DNA of 64,000 nt from JAABUE01 sp037440925 (GCA_037440925.1 JBBITF010000001.1:62001-126000); one strand, 5' to 3'. Positions 50,845 through 59,447 are shown, counted from the stretch's first letter. Numbers and translations are program-made. The notes: generated by a model from the letters alone, not told the origin.

Positions 50845-53331
50845 TCATTCATTTTCTTCTTGCTCTGGCTGCTCGTTTCGTCCTTGTTTGCGTGGACGAG
50901 GTGGGGGAATGACGATTTCTGGCGAAAGAGCCACTTCCAGCACTTGGTCCATGTGCGTGACCGGGATGATGTTCAAGGCGTTGCGAGCGGTCTTGGGAAC
51001 ATCCCACAAGTCCTTCATGTTCTTTTCGGGCAGCAAGATGGTCTTCAAGCCGGCGCGGTGTGCGGCCAGCACTTTTTCGCGCACGCCGCCAATGGGCAAG
51101 ATGCGTCCGCGCAGGGTGACCTCGCCTGTCATGCCCACATCTCGATATACCGGCCTGCCGGTCAGGGCCGAGGTCATAGCGGTGGCGACGGTGATGCCGG
51201 CGGAGGGACCGTCTTTGGGGATAGCGCCTTCCGGCATGTGGACGTGAATGTCCAGGCGGTCGAAGATTTCCATCTCGATATTGAATTGCGCGGCACGCGA
51301 TTTGACATAGGTCAAGGCGGCTTGAACCGACTCTTGCATGACCTCGCCCAGTTGGCCGGTCATTTGCAGGTTGCCTTTGCCTTCCAGTACCGCCACTTCG
51401 ACCGGCATGATTTCGCCGCCGTTCTCCGTCCACGCCAGCGATTGAACGACGCCCACCTGGTCTTGCCGTTCGGCTTCGGTGGCAAAGAATTGCTGCGGGC
51501 CGAGGAATCTCTCTACCGCTTCGGGGGTGATGATGAGGGGATATTTCTTTTCTTCGGCTTTCAAGCGGGCTATTTTGCGGCAGATGCGCCCTATTTCGCG
51601 CTCCAGGTTGCGCACGCCGGCCTCGTAGGTGTACTCACGAATGACTTTTTGCAGGGCGGCGGTTTCAAAGCGCAAGTGAATGTCTTCGATGCCATTCTCT
51701 TCCAACTGACGGGGGATGAGATAGCGGTTGGCAATCTCCAGTTTCTCTTCCTCGATGTAGCCGGGAAATTCGATAATTTCCATGCGGTCGAGCAGCGCTG
51801 GTGGGACGGTTGACAGTGTGTTGGCAGTAGTGACGAACATCACTTTCGAGAGGTCGAAATCCAATTCCAGGTAATGATCGCTGAAGGCAAAATTTTGTTC
51901 TGGGTCGAGAACTTCGAGCAATGCCGAGGCCGGATCGCCGCGAAAGTCGGAGTATAACTTGTCTATTTCGTCCAACATGAAGAGTGGGTTGCTTGTGCCG
52001 GCGCGTTTCAAGGTTTGAATGATGCGGCCGGGCAGGGCGCCGATGTAGGTGCGGCGGTGACCGCGAATCTCGGCCTCGTCGCGCACGCCTCCCAGCGAGA
52101 CGCGCACGAACTTGCGCCCTAGCGCCTCGGCAATCGAGCGCCCCAGGGAGGTTTTGCCCGTTCCTGGCGGCCCGACAAAACACAGGATGGGCTGGCGTTC
52201 TTTCTTGGGTTTGAGCGAGCGCACGGCAATATATTCTAGGATGCGCTCTTTGGCTTTCTTCAAGCCATAGTGGTCGCGTTCCAGGATTTTGGCAGCATGT
52301 TTGACATCCAGATTATCTTCCGTAAAGGTTGTCCAGGGTAAATCGAGTATCCAGTCAATGTACGTGCGGATGATGCCGACTTCGGGCGCCATAGGCGGCA
52401 TTTGATTGAGGCGCTCGATTTCTTTCAAGACTACTTTTTTAGGTTCCTCTGGCAGGTTTATGGCTTCTACACGCTGCTTCAATTCATTCACATCGCGCGT
52501 CCAAACGTCGCCTTCGCCTAGTTCGGTTTGGATGGCTTTCATTTGCTCGCGCAGGTAGAACTCGCGCTGGCTGCGGTCCACCTCTGATTGCACCTTGTTG
52601 TGAATGTCCTCTTCCAGTTCCAACACGTCCAGTTCCTCGGCCAGCAAGCGGTTGACGCGCTGGAGGCGTTTTATGGGGTTGGTTTGGAGCAGTAATTCTT
52701 GCTTTTCGATGTAATTGAGGGACAGGGCGGTGGCTACCATGTCTGCCAACCAGCCTGGCTCGGTGATGTTGAGCGCAAACAAGTGCGCTTCTTCGGGAAT
52801 GGAGCGATCCAGTTGTACACAACGTTCGAACAGGTCTACGACCGAACGCATGAGCGCTTCTACCTGCCGCTCCACTTTTTGCGGTTCCAGGATGGGGCGT
52901 GCGCGCACGATCATGTAGGGCTGGGTGCGCACGAATTTGACGATTTCTACGCGGCGGCGCCCTTGCACCAACGCTGAATGAGCGCCATCAGGCATCGAAA
53001 GCAATCGTCCTACGGCCATTTCGACGCCAACGGGCAGAAAATCGTCTGTGCCTGGTTCTTCGATTTCAGGGTCGCGTTGGGTGAGGCCAATGACGGTTTG
53101 ATCTTTCATTTGCGCTTCTTGAATAGCCAATAGCGAGGCTTCGCGCCCGATGAAGATGGGCGAAACCATGCGCGGAAAGACCACCAAATCGCGCAAAGGC
53201 AGCACTATGGCCGTAATCAGGCCGTCTGCGTTTGGCGTCAAGTTGGGGATGCGGTAGAGTTCTTCGGTGCGTTGTGAAAGCGCCAGGTTGAAATCGTCTT
53301 CCTCGTTGTCCCAATCGGTGTAATTATTCAT
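50845..53331 (-). CDS. lon: ATP-dependent protease Lon
   Basis: The protein has 828 residues. The N-terminal substrate-binding domain covers about 40-235. The AAA+ domain has Walker A GPPGTGKTSLG and Walker B FMLDEIDK. The protease domain has HMPEGAIPKDGPSAGITV with the catalytic Ser and RILPIGGVREKVLAA with the catalytic Lys. It degrades misfolded and regulatory proteins in the cytoplasm. The acidic N- and C-terminal tails are extensions. It starts 3 nt after the folC stop, so translation is coupled; no separate heat-shock element (CIRCE) is seen in the sequence before it. Confidence 0.96.
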   Translation of the reverse strand: MNNYTDWDNEEDDFNLALSQRTEELYRIPNLTPNADGLITAIVLPLRDLVVFPRMVSPIFIGREASLLAIQEAQMKDQTVIGLTQRDPEIEEPGTDDFLPVGVEMAVGRLLSMPDGAHSALVQGRRRVEIVKFVRTQPYMIVRARPILEPQKVERQVEALMRSVVDLFERCVQLDRSIPEEAHLFALNITEPGWLADMVATALSLNYIEKQELLLQTNPIKRLQRVNRLLAEELDVLELEEDIHNKVQSEVDRSQREFYLREQMKAIQTELGEGDVWTRDVNELKQRVEAINLPEEPKKVVLKEIERLNQMPPMAPEVGIIRTYIDWILDLPWTTFTEDNLDVKHAAKILERDHYGLKKAKERILEYIAVRSLKPKKERQPILCFVGPPGTGKTSLGRSIAEALGRKFVRVSLGGVRDEAEIRGHRRTYIGALPGRIIQTLKRAGTSNPLFMLDEIDKLYSDFRGDPASALLEVLDPEQNFAFSDHYLELDFDLSKVMFVTTANTLSTVPPALLDRMEIIEFPGYIEEEKLEIANRYLIPRQLEENGIEDIHLRFETAALQKVIREYTYEAGVRNLEREIGRICRKIARLKAEEKKYPLIITPEAVERFLGPQQFFATEAERQDQVGVVQSLAWTENGGEIMPVEVAVLEGKGNLQMTGQLGEVMQESVQAALTYVKSRAAQFNIEMEIFDRLDIHVHMPEGAIPKDGPSAGITVATAMTSALTGRPVYRDVGMTGEVTLRGRILPIGGVREKVLAAHRAGLKTILLPEKNMKDLWDVPKTARNALNIIPVTHMDQVLEVALSPEIVIPPPRPRKQGRNEQPEQEENE

Positions 53332-53334
53332 GTG

Positions 53335-54672
53335 TTATCCATCGCTCAATTTAGATTTGTTCTTCCATTGTTCCCACGCCGTCATCACTTCTGCGGTGAC
53401 AAACATCGAGCCAGCAGATAGGACAATGCTACCATCTTTTTCAGATAATTCCAACGCCCGGCGGAAAGCCGCCTCTACCGGCTGCGCCGCTTCGGACTCC
53501 AGCCCGGCCTGCTCGGCGATCTGACAGATTTTCTCCGGCTCGAGCGCGCGCGGGTGGTCGGCGCGCGTGACAATTAACTTCTTGATTTTGGATTTCATCT
53601 CGGCGAACATGCCGGCCAGGTTCTTGTCTTCCGATGCGCCTAGCACGAGGTAGACTGGCCGGCCTGGGAAGTAGGTTTCGAGCGTTTGGTACAGGCGGGC
53701 AAACGAATCCTGATTGTGGGCCGATTCAAAGATGACCGGCGGTTCGCGACGGGCGATTTCGAAGCGCGAGCGCCATTTTACCCCAGCAAACCCTTTTTGG
53801 ATGGCCTCGTCGGGCGTGTTCAATCCGCTGACGCGCAGGGCGGCGTAGGCGGTGGCGGCGTTTTCGACCTGATGGCTGCCGAGGAGAGGAATCGTCAGAG
53901 ATAACGGAGGCAGGTTGCGGGTCCAGACACGAAGCGTTTGTCCATCCAGCGAATGGGAAAGCGGCTCGAAGCCCACATCGCGTCCTACCAGCGTGAAGGC
54001 ACAGCCGCGTTCCTCCGCTACCCTGAGCAGCACATCCAGCGCCTCGTCCTTTTGCGGCGAGGAGACAGCCGGTATGCCGGGCTTGAGGATGCCGGCCTTT
54101 TCGCCTGCGATCTTAGCGAGCGTGTCGCCTAACACCAGGGTGTGATCGAGCGAAAGCGAGGTGATGACCGAGACGCGCGGCGTGACGATGTTGGTGGCGT
54201 CTAGCCGCCCGCCCAGGCCGACTTCGATGACGGCGGCGTCGCAGTCCTGGCGGGCAAAGTACAGGAAGCCGAGCGCGGTGGTGATCTCAAAGGTGGTCAG
54301 GTAAGGGACACACGCCACGGCCGGTTTGATCTCTGCGACCAGCGCGGCCAGGTCGGCATGGGGGATGGGCTGGCCGTTCACCTGGATACGCTCGGCGTAG
54401 TCCTGCAAGTGCGGGGAGGTATACAGGCCGGTCTTGTAGCCAGCCGCCTGGAGCGCGGAGGCGCACAGCGCGCTGACCGAGCCTTTGCCTTTTGTCCCGG
54501 CTATGTGGAGGATGGGGTACCTGTCCTGCGGGTTGCCGAGAAAGTCCATCAGGGCGAGCATACGGTCGAGGTTAAAGTCGGCTTTGGCCAGGTCGGAGGC
54601 GTGTTTGAGGCTGTAATCTACGAAGGAGTAGAGATAGTCGAGTGCGAGGTTGTAGGCAGTTTCGGTGTTCAT
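53335..54672 (-). CDS. folC: folylpolyglutamate synthase / dihydrofolate synthase
   Basis: The enzyme has 445 residues and adds glutamate to folates (and dihydropteroate). ILHIAGTKGKGSVSALCASAL is the P-loop, AVIEVGLGGRLDATNIV the Mur-ligase family motif, SLDHTLVLGDTLAKIAGEKAGILKPG the omega-loop region, and FESAHNQDSFARL stands where most members have DGAHN. The start is ATG 54672; TACAAT ends 8 nt before it, and upstream is a 7-bp tandem repeat. The frame reaching 54864 merely reads through that repeat. Lon follows 3 nt later. Confidence 0.92.
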   Translation of the reverse strand: MNTETAYNLALDYLYSFVDYSLKHASDLAKADFNLDRMLALMDFLGNPQDRYPILHIAGTKGKGSVSALCASALQAAGYKTGLYTSPHLQDYAERIQVNGQPIPHADLAALVAEIKPAVACVPYLTTFEITTALGFLYFARQDCDAAVIEVGLGGRLDATNIVTPRVSVITSLSLDHTLVLGDTLAKIAGEKAGILKPGIPAVSSPQKDEALDVLLRVAEERGCAFTLVGRDVGFEPLSHSLDGQTLRVWTRNLPPLSLTIPLLGSHQVENAATAYAALRVSGLNTPDEAIQKGFAGVKWRSRFEIARREPPVIFESAHNQDSFARLYQTLETYFPGRPVYLVLGASEDKNLAGMFAEMKSKIKKLIVTRADHPRALEPEKICQIAEQAGLESEAAQPVEAAFRRALELSEKDGSIVLSAGSMFVTAEVMTAWEQWKNKSKLSDG

Positions 54673-54680
54673 TGGGGATG

Positions 54681-54686
54681 ATTGTA
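54681..54686 (-). promoter_or_regulatory. -10 box of a likely leaderless folC-lon promoter
   Basis: TACAAT on the minus strand ends 8 nt before the folC ATG. The 17-nt upstream position falls in the 7-bp tandem repeat and reads TTTACG, which matches 4 of 6 consensus -35 bases. Confidence 0.45.
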
Positions 54687-54725
54687 AATCGTAAATCGTA
54701 AATCGTAAATCGTAAATCGTAAGGC
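54684..54725. repeat. 7-bp tandem repeat (GTAAATC)
   Basis: Five perfect copies of GTAAATC (54684-54718) are followed by a degenerate sixth (GTAAGGC). The repeat lies at the -10 to -50 region of the folC-lon promoter. Confidence 0.9.
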
Positions 54726-54844
54726 GTAACTTGACATCTTTTTCTATGAAACTTAAAATTTGCATACTTTGTGCAGGGGGCGAGAATGCCCTTGACGGGA
54801 TAATTTGTGATATACGAGAGAATGCTTCCGAAGCCTGAAACCCG

Positions 54845-55129
54845 ATGATCGGTTTGCTCACCATTCACCTGCACCTGCCTGCGTGCGCTTCACTGAAAGA
54901 GAAGCGCGGACGCATTAAGCCGCTGATGGCGCGCTTGCGGCGTGAATTCAATGTCTCGGTGGCAGAGATGGACTTACAAGATAAATGGAGCGAGGCTGTC
55001 ATTGCCTGCGCAATGGTCAATTCTGATGCGGTGTCGTTACGCCAGTCTCTGCAAAGGGTGGCTAAATGGGTGCAAGCAAATTGGACGGATGGAGATGTGC
55101 TAGAGGATAGGATAGAAGTGGGTAGATAA
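54845..55129 (+). CDS. DUF503 family protein (YlxP-like)
   Basis: The protein has 94 residues. It begins MIGLLTIHLHLPACASLKEKRGRIKPLMARLRREFNVSVAEMDLQDKWSEAVIACAMV, which matches the whole length of the DUF503 family (YlxP in B. subtilis, usually near the nusA-infB-rbfA genes). YlxP-like proteins are thought to be linked to ribosome or RNA work; the neighbours here do not show that. It is divergent from folC and precedes a ketopantoate reductase-like gene. No Shine-Dalgarno sequence is visible. Confidence 0.85.
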   Translation: MIGLLTIHLHLPACASLKEKRGRIKPLMARLRREFNVSVAEMDLQDKWSEAVIACAMVNSDAVSLRQSLQRVAKWVQANWTDGDVLEDRIEVGR

Positions 55130-55201
55130 GGTAAAGAGGTACAACGGAATAGAAATTTGGGTGTTTGTATAGATAAGTCTGCGTTCTTGCCAGGAGGAAA
55201 G

Positions 55202-56140
55202 ATGAAAATCATGATCATGGGAAGTGGCGGTGTGGGGGCCTATTACGGCGGTCTGCTAGCAAAACAGGGCAATGAAGTCACGTTCATTGCTCGAGGCGCG
55301 CATTTGCAAGCCCTTCGGACGAACGGGTTGCAGGTCAAGAGCGTTCACGGGGACTTCACCATTCAGCCGGTGCGCGCTACCGATAAACCAGCCGAGGCCG
55401 GAGCAGTGGATTTGATTCTTTTTTGTGTTAAAACATATAGCACCGATGAGGCGGCTGCTTTGATTCGGCCGGTCGTTGGCCCAGGCACAGCGGTCATCAG
55501 CCTGCAAAATGGAGTAGACGCGGCGGAACGAATTGGAAAAGTCATCGGCAGTGAACACGTTTTGGGCGGCGTGACTCAGATCTCGTCTGCAATCGAAGCG
55601 CCGGGCGTCGTCAAGCAGGTTTCTCAGTTTCGCCGCATTATCTTCGGAGAAATGGACGGTCGCATATCCGAGCGCGTCCGCGCCATTGAGTCCGTGCTTA
55701 AAGAGGCGGGCATCGCCGTTGAAGTCTCGATGGACATTCAAAAGGCGCTGTGGACCAAACTGGTCTTCATTGCAGCCGCCAGCAGCCTGGGATCGTTGAC
55801 GCGCTTGCCGATAGGCGACTGGCGAGAGGTGCCGCAGACGCGGGCGTTGGCGATTGCTCTGATGCAGGAGGTAGAAGCGGTAGCACGCGCCCAGGGCGTG
55901 AATCTGGACGCGGATGTCGTCCAAAAATCGTTGGATTTCATTGATAATGCCTCGCCGACCATCAAAGCCTCTATGCAGTTGGATGTAGGGGCAGGTCGCC
56001 CATCCGAAATTGAAGCGATGATTGGCGTCATTGGGCGCAAGGGACGCGAGCTAGGCATTGCCACCCCTATAGCGGACTTTGTCTATGCTTCATTGTTGCC
56101 GATTGAACTGAAAGCGCAAAAAGAGCACGCTGCCGGCTGA
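55202..56140 (+). CDS. ketopantoate reductase family protein, second copy
   Basis: The protein has 312 residues. IMGSGGVGAYYGGLLAKQGNEVTFIARG is the N-terminal dinucleotide fold, VKTYSTDEAA and ISLQNGVDAAERI follow, and WTKLVFIAAASSLGSLTRLPIG carries the active-site Lys; SMQLDVGAGRPSEIEAMIG lies near the end. Because a panE gene is adjacent to panB elsewhere in the window, this may be a redundant ketopantoate reductase or a reductase for another 2-oxo acid. The start is ATG 55202, with AGGAGG 5 nt upstream. Confidence 0.88.
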   Translation: MKIMIMGSGGVGAYYGGLLAKQGNEVTFIARGAHLQALRTNGLQVKSVHGDFTIQPVRATDKPAEAGAVDLILFCVKTYSTDEAAALIRPVVGPGTAVISLQNGVDAAERIGKVIGSEHVLGGVTQISSAIEAPGVVKQVSQFRRIIFGEMDGRISERVRAIESVLKEAGIAVEVSMDIQKALWTKLVFIAAASSLGSLTRLPIGDWREVPQTRALAIALMQEVEAVARAQGVNLDADVVQKSLDFIDNASPTIKASMQLDVGAGRPSEIEAMIGVIGRKGRELGIATPIADFVYASLLPIELKAQKEHAAG

Positions 56141-56173
56141 GAGGAAAGAGTAAAAATTTTTATTAAAAATTTA

Positions 56174-56202
56174 TTGACTTTGAGGAGGTAAGTTTGTACA
56201 AT
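56174..56202 (+). promoter_or_regulatory. near-consensus promoter with no gene downstream
   Basis: TTGACT (56174-56179) and TACAAT (56197-56202) are separated by 17 nt. The predicted start is near 56209. The only gene downstream (56351-56980) is on the opposite strand. Confidence 0.65.
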
Positions 56203-56208
56203 AAACGT

Positions 56209-56338
56209 GTTAGTGCGTATTTTTTGTTAAGTGTAGATGTGGCTTTTGTTTCCCTCTGCAAAAGAAATGATGATTGATTGGGAATGGACGTGTCGTCCCC
56301 TCGGTTTTGGCGGCAATCCCCCAGGGGACGTTTTCCCG
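56209..56338 (+). ncRNA. candidate small RNA or small-ORF transcript
   Basis: A transcript from the promoter at 56174-56202 would end at a hairpin with stem CGTCCCCT/AGGGGACG (56294-56301 and 56323-56330) followed by TTTT. That gives about 125 nt. Two short frames are possible: a TTG-started 23-codon frame at 56194, which reads through the -10 box, and an ATG frame at 56237 of about 40 codons that runs past the terminator. Neither is convincing, so a non-coding RNA is favoured. It lies next to the 3' end of the convergent TPR gene and could interact with it. Confidence 0.35.
56294..56334 (+). terminator. hairpin with T run, plus strand
   Basis: An 8-bp perfect stem has a 21-nt loop and is followed by four T residues in the plus direction. 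It might also help end the convergent TPR transcript. Confidence 0.5.
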
Positions 56339-56350
56339 ATTCTCAAAGGC

Positions 56351-56980
56351 CTAGGATGATGACGGTTTTTCGGCAGACTGGCGTTTGCGACGTTGTTGCT
56401 CCAAGGCGATTTCTGCGTGGCGAGCATATTCTGAGGCAGGCCAGGTGTCTATGACGGTGTTGAAGGCGATGGAGGCATCCGCATACATTTTCTTGCGCAG
56501 GTAGGCAACGCCCAGGTTATAGCGGGCCGCAGCCTCGTATTTGACGCCCAGGTAGCCTCCTTTGGCCTGCGCCAGGATGTCATTGAAAGCAGTAATCGCC
56601 TCATCGAGTTTTTGTTGTTGCAGTAAGGAGGTGGCCTGGTTGACTTTTACAATCAAACGGTTGGTTTCATCGGGCCACAAAGCAGCGGCCAGGGCATACA
56701 ATCTATCGGCCAGATTGAAGCGAGCGCGTTGGGCAAAGAGATTGCCCACGTCAACCAGGATCCGTACCCGCATGGTCGCCAGATAGAGAAATACTAAAAA
56801 CAAGACCGGATGCACTTGGACGCCTAGCAGGAATACCGCTCCGCTGACCAGCACGGTCAACAAAACGGCTTCAATAGCAAAACGCCAGGAAAGGCCCTCG
56901 CGCTTTAACAAGGAGACCAGGCCAAACAAAACGACAAAGGAAAAGCCTTCGAGCAATAAAATCATTGGCAATGTCAACAT
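56351..56980 (-). CDS. TPR-repeat membrane protein
   Basis: The protein has 209 residues. Two N-terminal hydrophobic helices (about 1-22 and 33-62) are followed by helical repeats between about 70 and 195, with TPR-like consensus ARYNLGVAYLRKKMYADASIAFNTVIDTWP. The TPR part is probably cytoplasmic and used for protein contacts. The function and partners are unknown. A near-perfect promoter (TTGACA-16-TATACT) precedes it. It is divergent from cstA. Confidence 0.82.
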   Translation of the reverse strand: MLTLPMILLLEGFSFVVLFGLVSLLKREGLSWRFAIEAVLLTVLVSGAVFLLGVQVHPVLFLVFLYLATMRVRILVDVGNLFAQRARFNLADRLYALAAALWPDETNRLIVKVNQATSLLQQQKLDEAITAFNDILAQAKGGYLGVKYEAAARYNLGVAYLRKKMYADASIAFNTVIDTWPASEYARHAEIALEQQRRKRQSAEKPSSS

Positions 56981-57012
56981 AATTTTCTCGTCAATGGATC
57001 ATGATAACGGAT

Positions 57013-57040
57013 AGTATACTCTTCTTACAGGTTGTGTCAA
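57013..57040 (-). promoter_or_regulatory. promoter of the TPR gene
   Basis: On the minus strand a perfect -35 TTGACA (57040-57035) and TATACT (57018-57013) are separated by 16 nt. Confidence 0.65.
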
Positions 57041-57084
57041 TGAGAATCCAGAAAAATAAGGAGGTGCGTTATCGAAGGAAAGAA

Positions 57085-57138
57085 ATGGCTACCCACAAGG
57101 TTACGCAAAGCATGAGAGGATGTCGAATGATTTGCTAA
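57085..57138 (+). CDS. possible 17-residue leader ORF before cstA
   Basis: An ATG preceded by GAAGGAAAG starts a 17-codon frame (MATHKVTQSM...) ending 41 nt before the cstA start. The good ribosome-binding site suggests it could be translated, perhaps as a leader peptide, but short frames like this are common by chance. Confidence 0.2.
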   Translation: MATHKVTQSMRGCRMIC

Positions 57139-57179
57139 CCGCCTGTACCATCATTTCGTCAAAAAATGAGGAGATAGTT

Positions 57180-59012
57180 ATGAATGCCGTACTAACACTT
57201 ATCCTGGGCGTTGCCGGGATTGCCATCGGGTATGGATTCTATGCCAAGAGCATCAACAAAAGCATTATCCAGCCCGATGATAAGAAAGCCACCCCGGCCA
57301 AGATGTACATGGATGGCGTGGACTTTACGCCTGCCAACCGCAACGTGTTGTTTGGCTACCAGTTCAAGTCCATTGCGGCGCTAGGGCCCATCACCGGTCC
57401 AATCGTAGCCGTCCAATGGGGCTGGCTGCCGGCGCTGCTGTGGATCATCTTTGGCACGTTCTTCATCGGCTGGGTGCAGGATTATTCCAGCGTCATCCTG
57501 GGCGTGCGCGAAGACGGTCAGTCTTTTGGCGCTTTGAGTTATCGTTTTGTCTCGCCGCGAGCGCGTAACATTCTGTTGACCTTCATCTACTTCTACCTGC
57601 TGCTCATCATGGGCGCCTTTGGCAAGATCGTGGGCTACGACTTGATGACCAATCCGGCTGTGCCGTTGGGTGTGCTGCTCATTATTGGCATCGGTCTGTT
57701 AGCCGGCCAGATGACTTACAAGTGGAAGATGGATATTATCCTGACCAGCGTGTTGACCGTGGTGCTGGCCTTCGTTGCTATCTGGCTGGGTACGCTTGCG
57801 CCGGTCAAGAGTTTCATTGACAACGTTATCAACGGGGCTGTGGTTACCACTGCTGCAGATGGAAGCGCTACGACCACTTATGCCAAGGTCTTCGGCGATG
57901 TCACGCGGCCGCAGTTCATCTGGAGTCTGATTGTGCTGGTGATCTGCTACTTCGGCGCGATCCTGCCCATCTGGCGCTGGGCGCAGCCCATCAACTACGT
58001 TGCCTTCTGGATCGTCTTCCTGGGCATCCTGGGCGGGACGATTGGCTTGCTCATCTGGCACCCGGCTTTCCCGGCTGACTTCCCGGTCTTCACCAACTGG
58101 AGCGGGAACCTGTGCGCTTCGGCAGATTGCTCTGCTTTAGGAGAGACCAAGCCGCCGCTTGCCTTGGGCCCCTTGTGGCCGATTCTGTTCGTGACGATTG
58201 CCTGTGGCGCCATCTCCGGCTGGCACAGCCTGGTCTCCTCCTCCGGCACCGCCCGTCAGTTGGAAAAAGAGACCGACGCCCTGTATGTGGGCGGCGGCGC
58301 CATGTTCCTGGAAATGTTCCTGGCCACGCTTTCGGTGCTGACGGCGGTTGTGGGCGTTGGAGCAACAAAAGGCTTCATTGGCTATGTCAAACTGATTGCG
58401 GCTGGCAAGAACGCTGGCGTCTTTGCCGTTGGTTTGAGTGAAATGCTGGCCAAGATTGGCATTCCAACCTCCTTTGGCCTGCCCTACGGTTCGGTCTTCT
58501 TGACTTTGATGGCGCTTACCATTATGTACCTGGTCGTGCGTTTTATGCGCGTGGCCTCGGCGGAATTCATGGGCGACAAGGTGCCGTTGTTCAAGAATGC
58601 CACTTTTGGTTCGATTGTGGCCTTGCTGCTCTCGGCCCTGCTCATCTACACCGGCTTTTGGGCGCGTATTTGGGTGCTGTTTGGCGGCGCCAATCAACTT
58701 ATGGCTGCCCTGGCGCTTCTGTTGGTTACGCTGTGGCTGATGTCCACCGGCAAGAATTATCTGTGGACGTTGATTCCGTTCCTATTCATGTACGTGACCA
58801 CCATTGGCGCTCTGCTCATTACAGCTTTCAACACCATCAAACAGGTCGTGACCACTCCTGACCTGCCCATTGACAAGGTGATTGGCAACTGGCTGGCCGG
58901 CTTGATTGCTCTCTACCTCGTGATTTCGGCCCTCATCCTGGGCTGGGATTCGCTCAAGGCCTTCCAGCGCTCGCGCGCACAGGCCCTGCCTGCCAGCGGC
59001 AAAGCAAAATAA
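57180..59012 (+). CDS. cstA: carbon starvation protein CstA family transporter
   Basis: The protein has 610 residues with about 16-18 transmembrane helices. Family landmarks are DGVDFTPANRNVLFGYQFKSIAALGPITGPIVAVQWGWLPALLWIIFGTFFIGWVQDYSS and HSLVSSSGTARQLEKETDALYVGGGAMFLEM, and YGSVFLTLMALTIMYL near 455. CstA and its relative BtsT are pyruvate or peptide transporters induced on carbon limitation; the substrate here is not known. GAGGAG precedes ATG 57180; the frame reaching 57120 is less likely. A hairpin ends it. Confidence 0.94.
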   Translation: MNAVLTLILGVAGIAIGYGFYAKSINKSIIQPDDKKATPAKMYMDGVDFTPANRNVLFGYQFKSIAALGPITGPIVAVQWGWLPALLWIIFGTFFIGWVQDYSSVILGVREDGQSFGALSYRFVSPRARNILLTFIYFYLLLIMGAFGKIVGYDLMTNPAVPLGVLLIIGIGLLAGQMTYKWKMDIILTSVLTVVLAFVAIWLGTLAPVKSFIDNVINGAVVTTAADGSATTTYAKVFGDVTRPQFIWSLIVLVICYFGAILPIWRWAQPINYVAFWIVFLGILGGTIGLLIWHPAFPADFPVFTNWSGNLCASADCSALGETKPPLALGPLWPILFVTIACGAISGWHSLVSSSGTARQLEKETDALYVGGGAMFLEMFLATLSVLTAVVGVGATKGFIGYVKLIAAGKNAGVFAVGLSEMLAKIGIPTSFGLPYGSVFLTLMALTIMYLVVRFMRVASAEFMGDKVPLFKNATFGSIVALLLSALLIYTGFWARIWVLFGGANQLMAALALLLVTLWLMSTGKNYLWTLIPFLFMYVTTIGALLITAFNTIKQVVTTPDLPIDKVIGNWLAGLIALYLVISALILGWDSLKAFQRSRAQALPASGKAK

Positions 59013-59025
59013 ATATCTGCTTATT

Positions 59026-59053
59026 GGGCGACGCGCCAGAGAGCGCGTCGCCC
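59026..59053 (+). terminator. GC-rich hairpin after cstA
   Basis: An 11-bp perfect stem (GGGCGACGCGC/GCGCGTCGCCC) with a 6-nt loop is followed by GTTT. The next gene starts only 16 nt later, so the hairpin could also lie in its leader. Confidence 0.65.
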
Positions 59054-59069
59054 GTTTAGAAGAGTTGAC

Positions 59070-59447
59070 ATGAAGCCGGTTGCATTAGACGTAATTTCTC
59101 CTATCCCAGAAGGCTGGGGTATCTGCCTGTCGTGTGAAATGTTGATGGCGCGCGCCAATCTTGACGAAGCGCCCTATGCGCGCGGGCGAGATGAATATCC
59201 TGCAGAGTGGCTGGAAGACTTTTACCGTTTATCGGATGTGGTCATGGACCTAGCGGCTCGCTATGGCGACAGCATTCGAATCCAAATTTGGGACCCACGC
59301 TCTGTGCAAGGTTTGATCAAGTCTATCCGTCATTGGGTGCGGCGCTATCCTACTTTTATTGTGCAGGGACAAAGCAAAGTGACAGGATGGGATCTCGGCC
59401 AGTTGGAGCAACAAATCATTGCGGCGGGCGGCGTTCTGCATTCTTAA
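59070..59447 (+). CDS. CxxC small protein, possibly thioredoxin-fold
   Basis: The protein has 125 residues and no signal peptide. A CLSC motif at residues 19-22 follows a short N-terminal strand, the middle is helical (EDFYRLSDVVMDLAARYG), and WVRRYPTFIVQGQSKVTGWD resembles the cis-Pro strand of thioredoxin folds. Size, Cys position and fold cue recall ArsD-like metallochaperones, but the sequence is not ArsD. It stands 305 nt before the small-protein/ATPase cassette and a functional link is only suggested by distance and direction. AGAAGAG upstream is a fair ribosome-binding site. Confidence 0.6.
   Translation: MKPVALDVISPIPEGWGICLSCEMLMARANLDEAPYARGRDEYPAEWLEDFYRLSDVVMDLAARYGDSIRIQIWDPRSVQGLIKSIRHWVRRYPTFIVQGQSKVTGWDLGQLEQQIIAAGGVLHS

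Noticed and set aside
50860..51813. 317-codon plus-strand open frame opposite lon
   Set aside because: It is antisense to the conserved Lon protease domain and shows no recognisable motif.
54684..54725. CRISPR array
   Set aside because: The units are 7 bp with no spacers, so it is a simple tandem repeat. No cas gene is present in the window.
54673..54864. N-terminal extension of folC
   Set aside because: It reads through the 7-bp tandem repeat and gives a repeated peptide. The family start is at 54672.
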